From NCBI GenBank assembly GCA_036346355.1, contig JAYEVF010000102.1, positions 1-64,000 on the forward strand: 64,000 bases of DNA, given 5' to 3'. Made by a program: the position numbers and the translations under genes. Source of the DNA: Rhipidocladum racemiflorum (taxonomy: Eukaryota > Streptophyta > Magnoliopsida > Poales > Poaceae). Positions 53,898 to 64,000 of the stretch are shown here, in pieces. The notes under the pieces are model-generated. The model was not told the origin of the DNA, did no database searches, and worked only from the letters and a program-made list of their open reading frames with translations. The stretch's first letter is position 1. Each line of letters starts with the position of its first letter.

Positions 53898-56800
53898 TGT
53901 GATCTTGTAGGAGTATACCTCCGGTGGATCAAGTTGGGTGCTTGATAGTGGTTGCACAAACCACATGACCGGAGAAAAGAGAATGTTTTCATCTTTTGAT
54001 GAAAAAGGATCACAATATGAAAATATTGTGTTCGGTGACAATGGTAAAGGTGAGGTAATGGGATTAGGTAAAATTGCCATTTCTAATGATCATTCCATTT
54101 CAAATGTTCTTCTAGTTAAATCCTTAAATTACAATTTGCTATCCGTGTCGCAACTTTGCGAGATGGGATACAACTGTCTATTTACTAATGCTGGTGTGAC
54201 CGTCTTTAGAAGAGACGATTCCTCAATTGCTTTTAAAGGATATTTGAAGGGTAAGCTCTATTTGGTTGATTTCAACTCAAATAGCGCTAAACTTCAAACA
54301 TGCTTAATGGCAAAGTCTAGCATGGGGTGGTTGTGGCATCGCCGGCTAGCCCATGTTGGCATGAGGAATCTCGACAAGCTTCTAAAAGGTGATCATATCA
54401 TTGGACTAACGAATGTTGAGTTTGAGAAAAATAGGATTTGTAGCGCCTGTCAAGCCGAAAGCAAGTTGGAGCGCGTCATCCCGCGAAGAATATCATGACA
54501 ACGACAAAACCATTGGAGCTTTTACACATGGACCTCTTCGGACCCGTTGCTTATATAAGCATCGGAGGTAACAAGTATGGTTTAGTTATTGTTGATGATT
54601 TCTCTCGCTTCACGTGGGTATTCTTTTGCAAGAGAAAAGTGAGACGCAAGGGATAATCAAGAAGTTTGCGAGAAGAGCCCAAAATGAATTCGAGTTGAAG
54701 ATCAAGAAGATTCAAGCGATAATGGAAGCGAATTCAAGAATACTCAAGTCGAAGAATTCCTTGATGAAGAAGGGATCAAGCATGAGTTCTCCGCTCCATA
54801 CTCCCTCAACAAAATGGAGTAGTAGAAAGGAAGAACCGGACTTTAATCGAGATGGCAAGGACAATGCTTGATGAATACAAGGTTTCCGATCAATTTTGGG
54901 CGGAAGCCGTCAACACCGCTGTCATGCCATCAACCGATTATATCTCCACAAAATATTGAAGAAAACGGCATACGAACTCCTCACCGGTAACAAACCAAAC
55001 ATCTCATATTTCGTAGTTTTTGGTAGTAAATGCTTTATCCTAAACAAGAAGCCTAAGAACTCCAAATTCGCTCCTAAGATCGATGAAGGTTTCTTGCTAG
55101 GATATGGATCAAATGCCTACGCTTATCGTGTTTTCAACAAAACTTCCGGTTGTGTTGAAATAGCGAGAGACGTGACATTTGATGAATCTAACGGCTCTCA
55201 AGTAGAGCAAGTTGATTTAAATGTGCTAGAAAATGAGGAAGAACCAAGCATTGCAATCAAGAAGATGGCAATAGGTGAAGTGAGACCGCAAGAAAAGGTG
55301 GATCAAGACAATTCATCTACACAAGTGGAGCCTCCCACTTCAACTCAAAGTCAAGGCATACCTCAAGGGAGTACAAGCAAACTCGTGGAGGATGCTCAAG
55401 ATGAAGACCTTGAACCAATCCAACAAGTCTCTCAAATGCCACATCCGAGGGTGCATCAAAGTATCCAAAGAGACCACCCCGTCGATAACATTCTCGGTGA
55501 CATTCAAAAGGGAGTAACTACACGCTCTAGAGTAGCTAACTTTTGTGAATTTTACTCCTTTGTGTCTACTTTGGAACCTTTGAAGGTTGAAGATGCACTA
55601 AGAGATCCGGATTGGATAATGGCTATGCATGAAGAGCTTAACAACTTTGTTAGAAACAAAGTATGGTCACTAGTGGAAAGGCCTAGTCAAAACGTGATTG
55701 GAACCAAATGGGTCTTCCGCAACAAACAAGACGAGAACGGAGTTGTTACAAGAAATAAAGCTCGGTTGGTAGCTCAAGGATTCACTCAAATTGAAGGTTT
55801 GGATTTTGGTGAGACTTATGCTCCCGTTGCTAGACTAGAATCAATTCGTATATTGGTTGCATTTGCTACTCACCATGATTTCAAGCTTTATCAAATGGAT
55901 GTCAAGAGTGCTTTCCTAAATGGTCCAATCGCCGAATTAGTCTATGTTGAGCAACCGCCGAATGGAGGACCACAAGAACCCCACTCATGTATACAAACTC
56001 CATAAGGCGCTCTACGGGCTTAAGCAAGCACCTAGAGCATGGTATGAATGTCTTAAGGATTTTCTTATTAAAAGGGTTTCGAAATTGGTAAAGTCGATCC
56101 TACTCTCTTCACAAAATATGTTGATAATGACTTATTTGTATGCCAAATATATGTCGATGACATTATATTTGGTTCTACTAATAAAAGCTTTTGTGAAGAA
56201 TTTAGTAGGTTGATGACGAAGAGATTTGAGATGTCAATGATGGGTGAATTGAAATTCTTTCTTGGATTTCAAATCAAACAACTCAAGGAAGGGACGTTCC
56301 TATGTCAAACAAAGTACATCAAAGATATGCTCAAGAAATTTGACATGGAGAATGCCAAGCCAATTCATACACCAATGACAACTAACGGTCATCTTGGTCT
56401 AAATGAAGAAGGTAACCCTGTGGATCAAAAGGTATATCGATCCATGATAGGTTCATTGCTTTACCTTTGTGCATCTAGGCCTGATATTATGCTTAGTGTT
56501 TGTATGTGTGCAAGATTTCAAGCCGCTCCGAGAGAGTGCCACCTAGTAGCCGTGAAAAGAATTCTTAGATATTTAGTTCACACACCTAGTTTAGGGCTTT
56601 GGTATCCTAAAGGATCAAAATTTGATTTGATTGGTTATTCGGATGCTGATTATGCGGGTTGCAAAGTGGATAGAAAAAGCACTTCGGGGACTTGTCAATT
56701 TCTAGGTAGATCACTAGTGTCTTGGTCCTCAAAGAAACAAAATTCAGTTGCTTTATCTACCATGAAGCCGAATACATTGCCGCAGAAGTTGTTGTGCACA

Positions 56801-57098
56801 ATTGTTATGGATGAGGCAAACCTTGAAGGATTTTGGTTTTGTATGAAAAAGGTACCACTCTTATGTGACAATGAGAGTGCGATCAAAATAGCCAACAATC
56901 CCGTTCAACACTCTCGGACCAAGCACATAGATATCCGACACCACTTCCTTAGAGATCACTCTCAAGGGAGACATAGATATTACCTATGTGAGAACCGAAA
57001 AACAATTGGCCGATATCTTTACCAAACCTCTAGATGAGAAGCGCTTTTGCGAGCTTAGAAGTGAGCTAAACATCCTAGACTATCGGAATGTGTCTTGA
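53898..57098 (+). pseudogene. pol: Sirevirus pol, frameshifted
   Basis: Protease: VLDSGCTNHMTG at 53,939, with the catalytic Asp. GAG-pre-integrase: WLWHRRLAHVGMRNLDKLLK near 54,330. Integrase: MDLFGPVAYISIGGNKYG near 54,530 and its C-terminal part at 54,900-55,180. Reverse transcriptase: VIGTKWVFRNKQDENG, ARLVAQGFTQIEGLDFGETY, YQMDVKSAFLNG (55,690-55,925) and the catalytic YVDD at 56,150-56,161. RNase H: GYSDADYAGCKVDRKSTSG near 56,640; the gene ends at 57,098. Frameshifts at about 54,498, 54,635, 54,705, 54,900, 55,970, 56,075 and 56,940 break the polyprotein. It would process, copy and integrate the element. Confidence 0.9.
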
Positions 57099-57954
57099 AA
57101 AATTGCACTCATTGATTACTGCTAACTAGCTCAATTTCAAAATAAAATGATTGAAAAAGTTATTGAGTGAATTTCAAAAGCTTTTAGTTGGATCTTAATC
57201 TCGGATCAATTCACTTGTAATCATAGTTTTGATTGCTTGGATGCTTACTGATGACAAGTGGAATGATCCTCCCTAAGTTCATATGACTCAGAGTTTTCAG
57301 ACTTCACTCAAAATCCTTGTATCTTTCTCAGTCAGCTGGAAAATTCAGCACATCGGAACATCCGATCCAATCATCGGACTATCCGGTGTCTGGCAGTTGT
57401 TCCACATCGGAACTTCCGATATTTTATCGGAACATCCGATGTGGGCTCCGCACTTAAGTGCCCGTACCCTTTCTTTTTCTCTTGTCCTTTTCCTCGTGTC
57501 TCTTTAGCCTCTCCTTCCCCTTTTCATCTTTGTGCCGTTATCGGAGTTTCCGACCTCTCGAAACTTCCGATCTTTGCTTGGGAAGGATTGCATCTTGAAG
57601 AGGACCCTCATCTCCGCGATTTCTCCGTGTTCTTCGCGAGGTAAACCCTAGGGCTCAATCCTTCCTTTTGGATCTAGGCGTCTTTTCGAGAAATCGTTAC
57701 GGTGAACTTGTTCATCTATTCCTTTGGTTCAATTCTGTCAAATATCATTCCTTTCTATCGGTTGGTTTTTGAGAAAACGTTGTGTTGATCTAGATCCGTA
57801 GACATCGGACATTCCGATCGAAAATATCGGAACTTCCGACCACATGTCGGAACTTCCGATGTGAAATCGGAACTTCCGATGTCAATGAATGAAAATCAAT
57901 CCAATCTTTGTTTCTCTCATTAGCTTAATCGATTCCGCTCTTGTCCTTAGAACA
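57099..57954 (+). other. pol-envelope spacer with LTR-type palindromes
   Basis: No gene. Clusters of ATCGGAACTTCCGAT and ATCGGACATTCCGAT-like sites lie at 57,350-57,445, 57,539-57,575 and 57,805-57,885, the same motif family as the LTR. Confidence 0.75.
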
Positions 57955-59421
57955 ATGGATCCCGATCAAGGTGGCTCTCACTTCACCGCACTCCAGCAGT
58001 GGTGGGCTCCAAAAGGCCAAGGCGAGACTCCAACAGAACAAGAACCAAAAGGGTCATGCGGGTAGAGGAAGAGGTGGAGGCAGTGGAGGACCAGGCATCC
58101 AGATTCGTGACCCTCCATCTGACCCTCCTGCTCAGACAGTGAATGTACCTCGAGGAGCGCCATTGCCTTCTAGGAAGGGCAAAGCTGTGGCAGGAGCTTC
58201 TCAACCTCAACCGGCCTGCACTCCAAGAATTCCAAGGCTCGAGGCAAGCGAGAGAGGAATCCTCGTCTCAAGAGGAAACCCATGAGCTATAAAGGAAAAG
58301 CCGCCAAAGTGCGCGGCCGAGAGCAGAACCCGAGGCGGAAGCTACGCCTCGATGACTATCGCTTCGACCTTCTTTCAAAGAGGATTTCTATGAATCTATC
58401 ATTACGACAAGGAAGAATCCAGTCATTCTAATGCAAAGGTTGATCGGGATTACATGGCCGCAGCTGATGATGCCACTTTCACAGAGGTCATTGCAGCTTG
58501 TGAAAGAACTGGGACTAAAAGAATAATGAGTTTTCAGCATGATTGGAATATTGAGATCATCGCTCAGTTCTACTCCACTTTGTATATCTCCAGGGACAGA
58601 GTCTCCACCTTGCATTGGATGACAGAAGGAGTTTGGTATGAGATCTCCTATGTCAATTTTGCTCGCTGTCTTGGATTCACCGAAGCTGACTGCCGTGACA
58701 AAGATCAGATTCACAATGAAGCCTCGCTCGGTGCCTCCAACCTGAATTTTTTGTATGATGAGGATGCAGACTTTGAGGAAGGAAGCACAAAAGGCATGAA
58801 GCCGTTCTTTGCCTGTCTCAACAGGCTTTTCAGGAAGACGCTGGCTCCCAAGGAAGGTGACGCCTCTCACATTCTGTCTTATACAAGGAACCTGCTGAGT
58901 AGAATGCGAGTTGGACAGCGTCCTTTTGATGTGTTTGATTTCATATGGAATGAGATCCGCTTGACAGCTCAGGAGCCGAAGAGAAGCTGTGGGTATGCTC
59001 CATTCATCATGCATATGATTGAGCACATTACTCACCAGCATTTTGAGTATGATACCAAGCACACAGGAGTGCAGATCAGGGCGATCAAGGCCCCAGCTCA
59101 GCCTGCTAGGCGTGCTTCGACTAGAGGTGCTGCTACCTCCTCCTCCACAGCTCCTCCTGCTGCAGCCGCCAGTGGATCATCCTCTCCAATTCTCCGCGCC
59201 TTAAAGTCCATCTTTGTCCTGTGCAAGGGCAATGCAGCAGCGCACAAGAAGAACACCAAAAGACTAAAAGACATTCAGAGGCATCTGAATGGAGGTGTTC
59301 AGAGGATGAGGAGAGCGATGAGGAGGTTGAAGATCCTTTTGCTCCAGCGCCTGCAGCCTCAGATGAGTCCGAGGACGATGAGGAGTCCGGCTCTGATGAT
59401 GCTTCCGAGGAGTCGGACTAG
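57955..59421 (+). pseudogene. Sirevirus envelope-position ORF (inner element)
   Basis: An ATG at 57,955 reads MDPDQGGSHFTALQQWW; frame changes follow near 58,050, 58,230 and 58,430. The longest frame (58,454 on) carries IMSFQHDWNIEIIAQFYSTL, LHWMTEGVWYEISYVNFARC, LAPKEGDASHILSYTRNLLS and FDVFDFIWNEIRLTAQEP, position by position similar to the outer element's ORF. The true C-terminus is an acidic tail ending ASEESD at 59,421 after one more frame change near 59,290. No signal peptide or anchor was seen; function unknown. Confidence 0.75.
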
Positions 59422-59830
59422 TCTTTTCTCTCTCTCTCTCTCCTTGTTCTCCTTTCTGGTGCTTGATGCCAAAGGGGGAGAAGAGAAAGAAAGCTTTTAT
59501 CAGTTTTATCATCCTTCGATTAGTTCCTTTTCCAAACTTTGTTCATATGAACTTGGGACTTGTTACGCTTGATAGTATGCTTTACTTATGATCCGTTGGA
59601 AAATTGTATTAATGGTTATTCAATATTTAGCTTCCATAAGTGCTTATTTCATTATATACTCAGTTTTTGGGGGAGCTCCTGCAAAATTTGCTTTTAAAAT
59701 TGTGCTTTTGCGATGTTTTCCTATCCTTTGCACATCTTTAGGGGGAGCTCAACCAATACGAAATTCTATTAATATCCTTTTATCTGTAAGCTTTAATCGG
59801 GTTGTCATCAATCACCAAAAAGGAGGAGAT
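59422..59830 (+). other. 3' untranslated region with repeated purine tracts
   Basis: GCCAAAGGGGGAG (59,467), TTTGGGGGAGCTC (59,667), TTTAGGGGGAGCTC (59,738) and AAAAAGGAGGAGAT directly before the 3' LTR. The last is the primer tract with one G changed to A. Confidence 0.8.
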
Positions 59831-61413
59831 TGAAAGTGCATCTAGGCCCCTAAATTGGTTTTGGATGATTAATGACAAACGATTATACAGGACTAATGTC
59901 TTCAATGAGTTTGTGAACAGGTAAAAGAGTAAATGTGAGATTCTCTACATGCGAAGGAAACCCTCAAACGAATTCAAGCGAGTAAAACGGCTTCGTAATT
60001 TAATTTTTCTATGCTTTGTGTCGTAGGAATGCCGTACTATTAAGAGGATGCATCGTAGATGATCTAGAGTAGTCTCTATGCTCAGATGAATGTTACTTCA
60101 AATCTTTTTGAGATTCTAAGTCATCGTGCATGCACCGGAATGTGTTTTTATCTAAGTTCAAGTCGGACATTCCGATATTACATCGGAAGTTCCGATGTGA
60201 CCGGACATTCCGATGTGCATGTTTGCTTCAGTCCGATGCGTAGAAGATGTATCGGAAGTTCCGATATTTACGATCGGAAGTTCCGATACGTTGTAAAGCT
60301 TTCTAGGGTGCTCTGTAAAGATCGGAAGTTCCGATATTTAACATCGGAAGTTCCGATGTGTTCTAACCTGAAAAAGGGAGCTCTCTGGATTGATCGGACA
60401 TTCCGATATATTGATCGGACTTTCCGATGATTAAGTCGGAAGTTCCGATGTTGATATCGGATAGTCCGATGTGGACTTAGAAGCATTTTGTCAAGGGCAT
60501 TTCTGGGAACATCGGAAGTTCCGATGTTGATATCGGAAGTTCCGATGCATCTTGTGTAACAGCTAAAGTGCGCTCGAGTTCTGATTATTTGTACATATCG
60601 GATATTCCGATGTTGATATCGGAAGTTCCGATATGCAGCTGAGTGGGAGTATAACGGCTAGTTTTTGCAAGAAACTATAAATACCCCACCCCTCTCTCAT
60701 TTGAGGGTTACACACTCTATTTGGCAGAACTCTAGTGCACATTGAGCCCTCTCTAGTCTACTTTTGAGCCCTCCTCTTTGATCTTAGAGATCATCCAAGG
60801 AGTGAGGACTAGAAGTGAGATTTGGAGCTAGAGTGAAAAGGAAGTGTCTTCCATCTTGAGCATTAGAGTGTTCCTCCAAGATTGATCAACGTGCATTTGT
60901 TACTCTTGGAGGTTGAAGGACTCCTAGACGGCTGGCGTCGTTCACGAGCTCCCAAGGATTGTGGGTTGCCGTGAAAAGTTTGTGAAGGCCGGCTCCGCCT
61001 CCGAAAGGAAAGGAACCAAATAGTGGAACCAAGCCTCAAGTGTGACCGAGGTTTGGGAGGAAAGGGTTGGAAAAGACCCGGCTCTTTGGAGCTTCCTCAA
61101 CGGAGACGTAGGATTCCCTCAAGAATCCGAACTCCGGGATCAAATCCGCGTCTTTGTCTTCTTTACTTAAGCTTGTCTCCTTATTCAGTCGTTTTATTGT
61201 TCTTAGATTGTTCTCAAGTTTATTACTTTCAGTTATTAATCGTCCGTGTAAAAAGTCGATCGGACATTCCGATCTGGAATCGGAAGTTCCGATTATATCG
61301 GAAGTTCCGATCCAATACCGGAAGTTCCGATACTCTTTCCGCTGCGACAAATTTAGTTTAAATTTTAAATTGCCTATTCACCCCCCCCTCTAGGCAACTT
61401 TCTCATCTTTTCA
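59831..61413 (+). repeat. 3' LTR of the inner Sirevirus
   Basis: 1,583 bp, near identical to 49,989-51,569, with TATAAATA at 60,676-60,683 and the same palindrome array. Confidence 0.95.
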
Positions 61414-61421
61414 CCATCCAC
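61414..61421 (-). pseudogene. Antisense gene, first bases of exon 2
   Basis: These bases follow the acceptor CGACAG on the minus strand and are separated from the rest of exon 2 (49,988 downward) by the Sirevirus. CCATC at 61,414-61,418 is the right target duplication. Confidence 0.6.
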
Positions 61422-61566
61422 CTGTCGATCACGTCAGGTGCCAGGTTCCCGGTGGCTGTCAACAAAAAAGGGAAGAAGGGGAAAACCCGTGAAGCGTATA
61501 ATCACAACACCGGGTTCAACCAATAAAGAAGAAAAGCAGTGAGCGATCCGAGATGAGACAGGTTAC

Positions 61567-62319
61567 CTCCAACGATACTCCGGGTCCCGTCGCCTACGCC
61601 CATGTACTGCCATGCCGGGCGAACGTGACGGCGCAGAGGGCATAGCCTCCGGGAGACGAAGTCCCGGATGACCATGGGCCCTGTCAGACCCGCCGTCCGC
61701 AGCTGGTCAACAAGGGCTAGCATCGCCCGGAGCTCGGGCGTCTCGCTCACATGGGCCCCCCAGTTGGGGTTGCTGACCGCCGGGCCAGTCGGAAGCTCCA
61801 GCACCTCGATGCCGCTGTCATCCTCGACATACACCCAATCTTCGCGCCAATTCCTCCAACTGGACCGACAATCCAGCGGGATGTAGCGCGACGCGGTCCC
61901 GTCGCGAAGCCGCAGGTGCCAACTCCCAAAGGATGCGAATTGCCGCCCGCGGCGCGAAGGGTATAGAAAAAGCGAAAGAGCAGGAGGTTGGGTCGCACTC
62001 CTACGAACATTTCGCAGAAGTAGGCGAAGGCCGCGAGAAGGACGACAGAGTTGGGGGGAAGGTGGATGTTGTGAATGGCGTAGAAGTTGAGGACGGAAAG
62101 GTAGAAGTCCGAAACTGGCGGTAGCAGGCCGGCCAGAAGCTGCCACCCGAAGAACACCACTTCTCCGGGCCGGCAATGGGGCTCGACAGTCCCGGCGCGA
62201 ACACGGAGGGCGCCCGCGGTTATGTTCCGAGAGAGCCTAGTGGCAACCTCCTCCTCGACGGATGACGATGGGAGAACGGGAGCCATCAGGCGCGGGAAAG
62301 TATCAGAGCGCGTCGACAA
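61567..62319 (-). pseudogene. Antisense gene, exon 1 (putative gypsy-type transposon protein)
   Basis: An ATG at 62,319 or 62,286 (MAPVLPSSSVEEE). The conserved domain reads CRPGEVVFFGWQLLAGLLPP, LPPNSVVLLAAFAYFCEMFV and LLLFRFFYTLRAAG; then, after a frame change near 61,950, WRNWREDWVYVEDDSG, TPELRAMLALVDQLRTAGLT and RPAWQYMGVGDGTRS. A donor GGAG|GTAACC follows at 61,566. This is the domain annotated in grasses as 'putative gypsy type transposon' (Transposase_28). The role is unknown; it may be a host or element gene captured by the LTR element. One frameshift and the Sirevirus insertion in exon 2 disable this copy. Confidence 0.75.
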
Positions 62320-62393
62320 AGAAGAAGAAGGAACAGGCTCTGAAGCGGAAAGGAAAGTAGAAAGAGGCTGAACCGCTCCCCCTCAGTCGACCT

Positions 62394-62402
62394 CTTATAA
62401 GG
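62394..62402 (-). promoter_or_regulatory. TATA box for the antisense gene
   Basis: CCTTATAAG on the minus strand, 75-110 bp upstream of the candidate starts at 62,319 and 62,286. It suggests the antisense gene has a promoter independent of the LTRs. Confidence 0.45.
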
Positions 62403-62698
62403 CTGCGAGGGAGCCTTCGGCGGGAAAACCGAAGGGGCGCGGCGGTTCGAAAACTAAGTTCAAAAGCCCCATTAAAAGGCACATCCCAAGGATCGTGGCG
62501 GCTTGCCAAAGGGAATAATCACAAGCAAACCGCCTTGAGAACCGGAAGAAGCCAGAAGGTCCCTTGAAGACTGCGGGGCGTGCGGGTTCATTAATGGCCC
62601 CACCGAGGAGACTAAGCGGTTTCCCGAGGGGCATCTAAAAGAAGGAAAAGAAGAAGAGGGTAGGCCAAAAAGCGCTCCTGGGTAGGCCCGGGGGCTAC
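62403..62698. other. Interior end of the LTR element, no gene seen
   Basis: Upstream sequence of the antisense gene, followed by a purine-rich tract at 62,636-62,662 and the GGCCCGGGGGCTAC junction before the 3' LTR. Confidence 0.5.
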
Positions 62699-63659
62699 TG
62701 TCGGCGTATTTTACGCCAGGGTCCCCACTCCCCCGCAGTAAAAGAGACCACCGGGCGGGCAGGGTGCGTCATTTGCCGCAGCGAAGTAGCGGCAGCTCCC
62801 CGGCATGGTCGCCCCGGTGGACAGGTGGCGACCAGGCCACACCACCGGGCGCCCAAGAAAGTGGTCGCCCAGTGGACAGGTGGCGATCAGGCCACACCAC
62901 TGGGCGCCCAAGAAGGTGGTCGCCCAGTGGACAGGTGGCGACCAGGCCACACCGCTGGGCGCCCAGGAAGGTGGTCGCCCAAGGGGCGCGTGGCAGGCAG
63001 ACCACGCCCTCGGGTGACCAGCGAGGTGGTCGCCCACCAGACAGGTGGCGTGCAGGCCACTCTCCTGGCGTCCACCCCCGAGGTTGCAGCGCCTAGGTCA
63101 AGGGCATTTAATGCGAATCGTGCGCATTAAATGTAAAGCGTGAAGAATGCAGCATGGCGGCGCGTCTTCCCCAGGCGTGCATTAATGGTGTATGACACCA
63201 CGATAGCACCTTACCCCCTGACGGAACGGGTAGCGTTGGCGGACGTAAGGCCCGAGGCAGGGGTGTGACGGCTGCGGCGGGTAATAATGAGATGTAGGAA
63301 CAGAGACTTGCGCATTAAATGCGCCCTTGTCAGTGTAATGATGGTGGCTTGCAGTGTAAGCCTCCCATGCGCCCCCGTGAGCCCAAGTATAAAAGGGGCC
63401 AGGGTGCATGGGAGAGGGGGGTTGGCTTCTGGGAGGTTTCATACTCTCAACCAGGAACTCAAGCAATACCACAAAAAGCAGGACTAGGGCTGTTACTCTT
63501 CGGAGGGCCCGAACCTGGGCAAACCCTAGCGTCCCCATTTCTCTGAGCTCCACCGTCATCCCGTCCATCTTCCTTCCTTCGGCGATCAGACCTAAAGCCC
63601 CCCTGTTAGAACCTTATAAGCACCCGATCCGGAGGTGCCTGTTGGCTAGAACGCTGACA
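62699..63659 (+). repeat. 3' LTR of the antisense-gene element
   Basis: 961 bp, TGTCGG...GCTGACA. It has five 55-bp units instead of six, and otherwise very close to the 5' LTR. Confidence 0.9.
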
Positions 63660-64000
63660 CCTTCGGCCAAAACTCGAATTCCAAAGAGTCCGGAGTATCC
63701 GGACATTTTGTCCGCAGAGTCCGGACCATCCGGAGTATCTGGGTTAATTGTCCGGAGTCTCTGGACAGTTCAAAAAGGGGAATAACGGCTAGTTTTCAAA
63801 AAGGGTATTTAAAGCCACCACTCCCCTCCAACGGCTAGGATCTCTATTGAGCTCATTTATAGCAGCATTCAAGCCATTCCTAACCTCTTCCAAGCATTCA
63901 ATAGAGCTCACACTTCCCCCACCATTTGATTTGTTGTTTGATCTCTTTTGGTGTGGTTGGGAAGAAGAGAAGTGCTAGGTGCATTCAATTCTAGTCCTTG
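63660..64000 (+). repeat. Outer Sirevirus 3' LTR, continued to the window edge
   Basis: After CCTTC (63,660-63,664) the outer LTR resumes with TCCGGAGTATCCGGAC-type repeats at 63,690-63,770 and a TATTTAAA box at 63,806-63,813. The LTR end lies beyond the window. Confidence 0.8.

Larger units (their letters stand above)
49989..61413 (+). mobile_element. Full-length Sirevirus (Copia), 11.4 kb
   Basis: LTRs 49,989-51,569 and 59,831-61,413, a CCATC target duplication, tRNA-Met primer site, gag, pol in Copia order (protease, integrase, reverse transcriptase, RNase H), an envelope-position ORF, and a purine tract. The long LTRs, the extra ORF after pol and repeated GGGGGAG tracts are Sirevirus features. 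The LTRs differ at only about ten places, mostly indels, so insertion is recent, yet gag, pol and the last ORF all contain several frameshifts. Confidence 0.95.
46201..63659 (+). mobile_element. Non-autonomous LTR element carrying an antisense gene
   Basis: LTRs 46,201-47,203 and 62,699-63,659 (TGTCGG...GCTGACA) with a 5-bp target duplication CCTTC (46,196-46,200 and 63,660-63,664). After removing the nested Sirevirus the interior is about 4.1 kb. It contains a primer site, a short gag-leader-like frame, and a three-exon gene on the opposite strand of the 'putative gypsy type transposon' family. No protease, integrase or reverse transcriptase remains, so it depended on another element. The CCCGGGGGCTACTGTCGG junction before the 3' LTR is typical of grass Gypsy elements. 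Confidence 0.85.

Overview
This window is nuclear DNA from a plant, almost certainly a grass. It holds nested LTR retrotransposons, Mutator-like elements, hAT, Tourist and Stowaway MITEs, and one well-supported host gene with a plant-type intron. There are no bacterial features. The Sirevirus-type Copia elements, the Plant Mobile Domain and GRF zinc-finger genes riding on a MULE, and the antisense 'putative gypsy type transposon' gene all point to the grasses; the species cannot be named from this sequence.

Left part (1-22,277). A Copia LTR end (1-203) sits inside an inverted Tekay-like LTR (204-1,522). After a short DNA-transposon-like patch comes a very large Mutator-like element (3,379-22,267) with about 90-bp terminal inverted repeats and a perfect 10-bp target duplication, GCTGGAACTG. 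It carries a broken GRF zinc-finger gene, a broken Plant Mobile Domain gene, a frameshifted mudrA transposase and a telomere-like CCTAA array. A Copia element (11,387-18,851), itself missing most of pol, landed in the last codons of mudrA.

Middle part (22,278-43,377). The host gene at 22,918-26,668 (minus strand, two exons, 432 residues, about nine membrane segments) is intact. Its 2.45-kb intron is packed with MITEs. Further right are a short direct duplication, a CACTA end, a second MULE-like element with a GRF-companion pseudogene, a tandem segmental duplication (30.7-33.4 kb), a 1.36-kb element with long inverted repeats, and a 35.6-43.4 kb field of duplicated units, of which the last two are 2.1-kb tandem copies. 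Several non-autonomous hAT insertions with 8-bp target duplications sit in these blocks.

Right part (43,378-64,000). This is a three-layer nest. The outer layer is a 5'-truncated Sirevirus with an envelope-position ORF; its 3' LTR is split by a non-autonomous LTR element (46,201-63,659, target duplication CCTTC). That element has no pol but carries an antisense three-exon gene with its own TATA box. A younger, full-length Sirevirus (49,989-61,413, target duplication CCATC) was inserted into exon 2 of that antisense gene. Both Sireviruses keep arrays of short lineage-specific palindromes in the LTR and again between pol and the envelope-position ORF.

Nearly all retroelement reading frames are broken by frameshifts even where the LTR pair is almost identical. 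Either the copies were mobilised in trans, or small indel errors remain in repetitive parts of the assembly.
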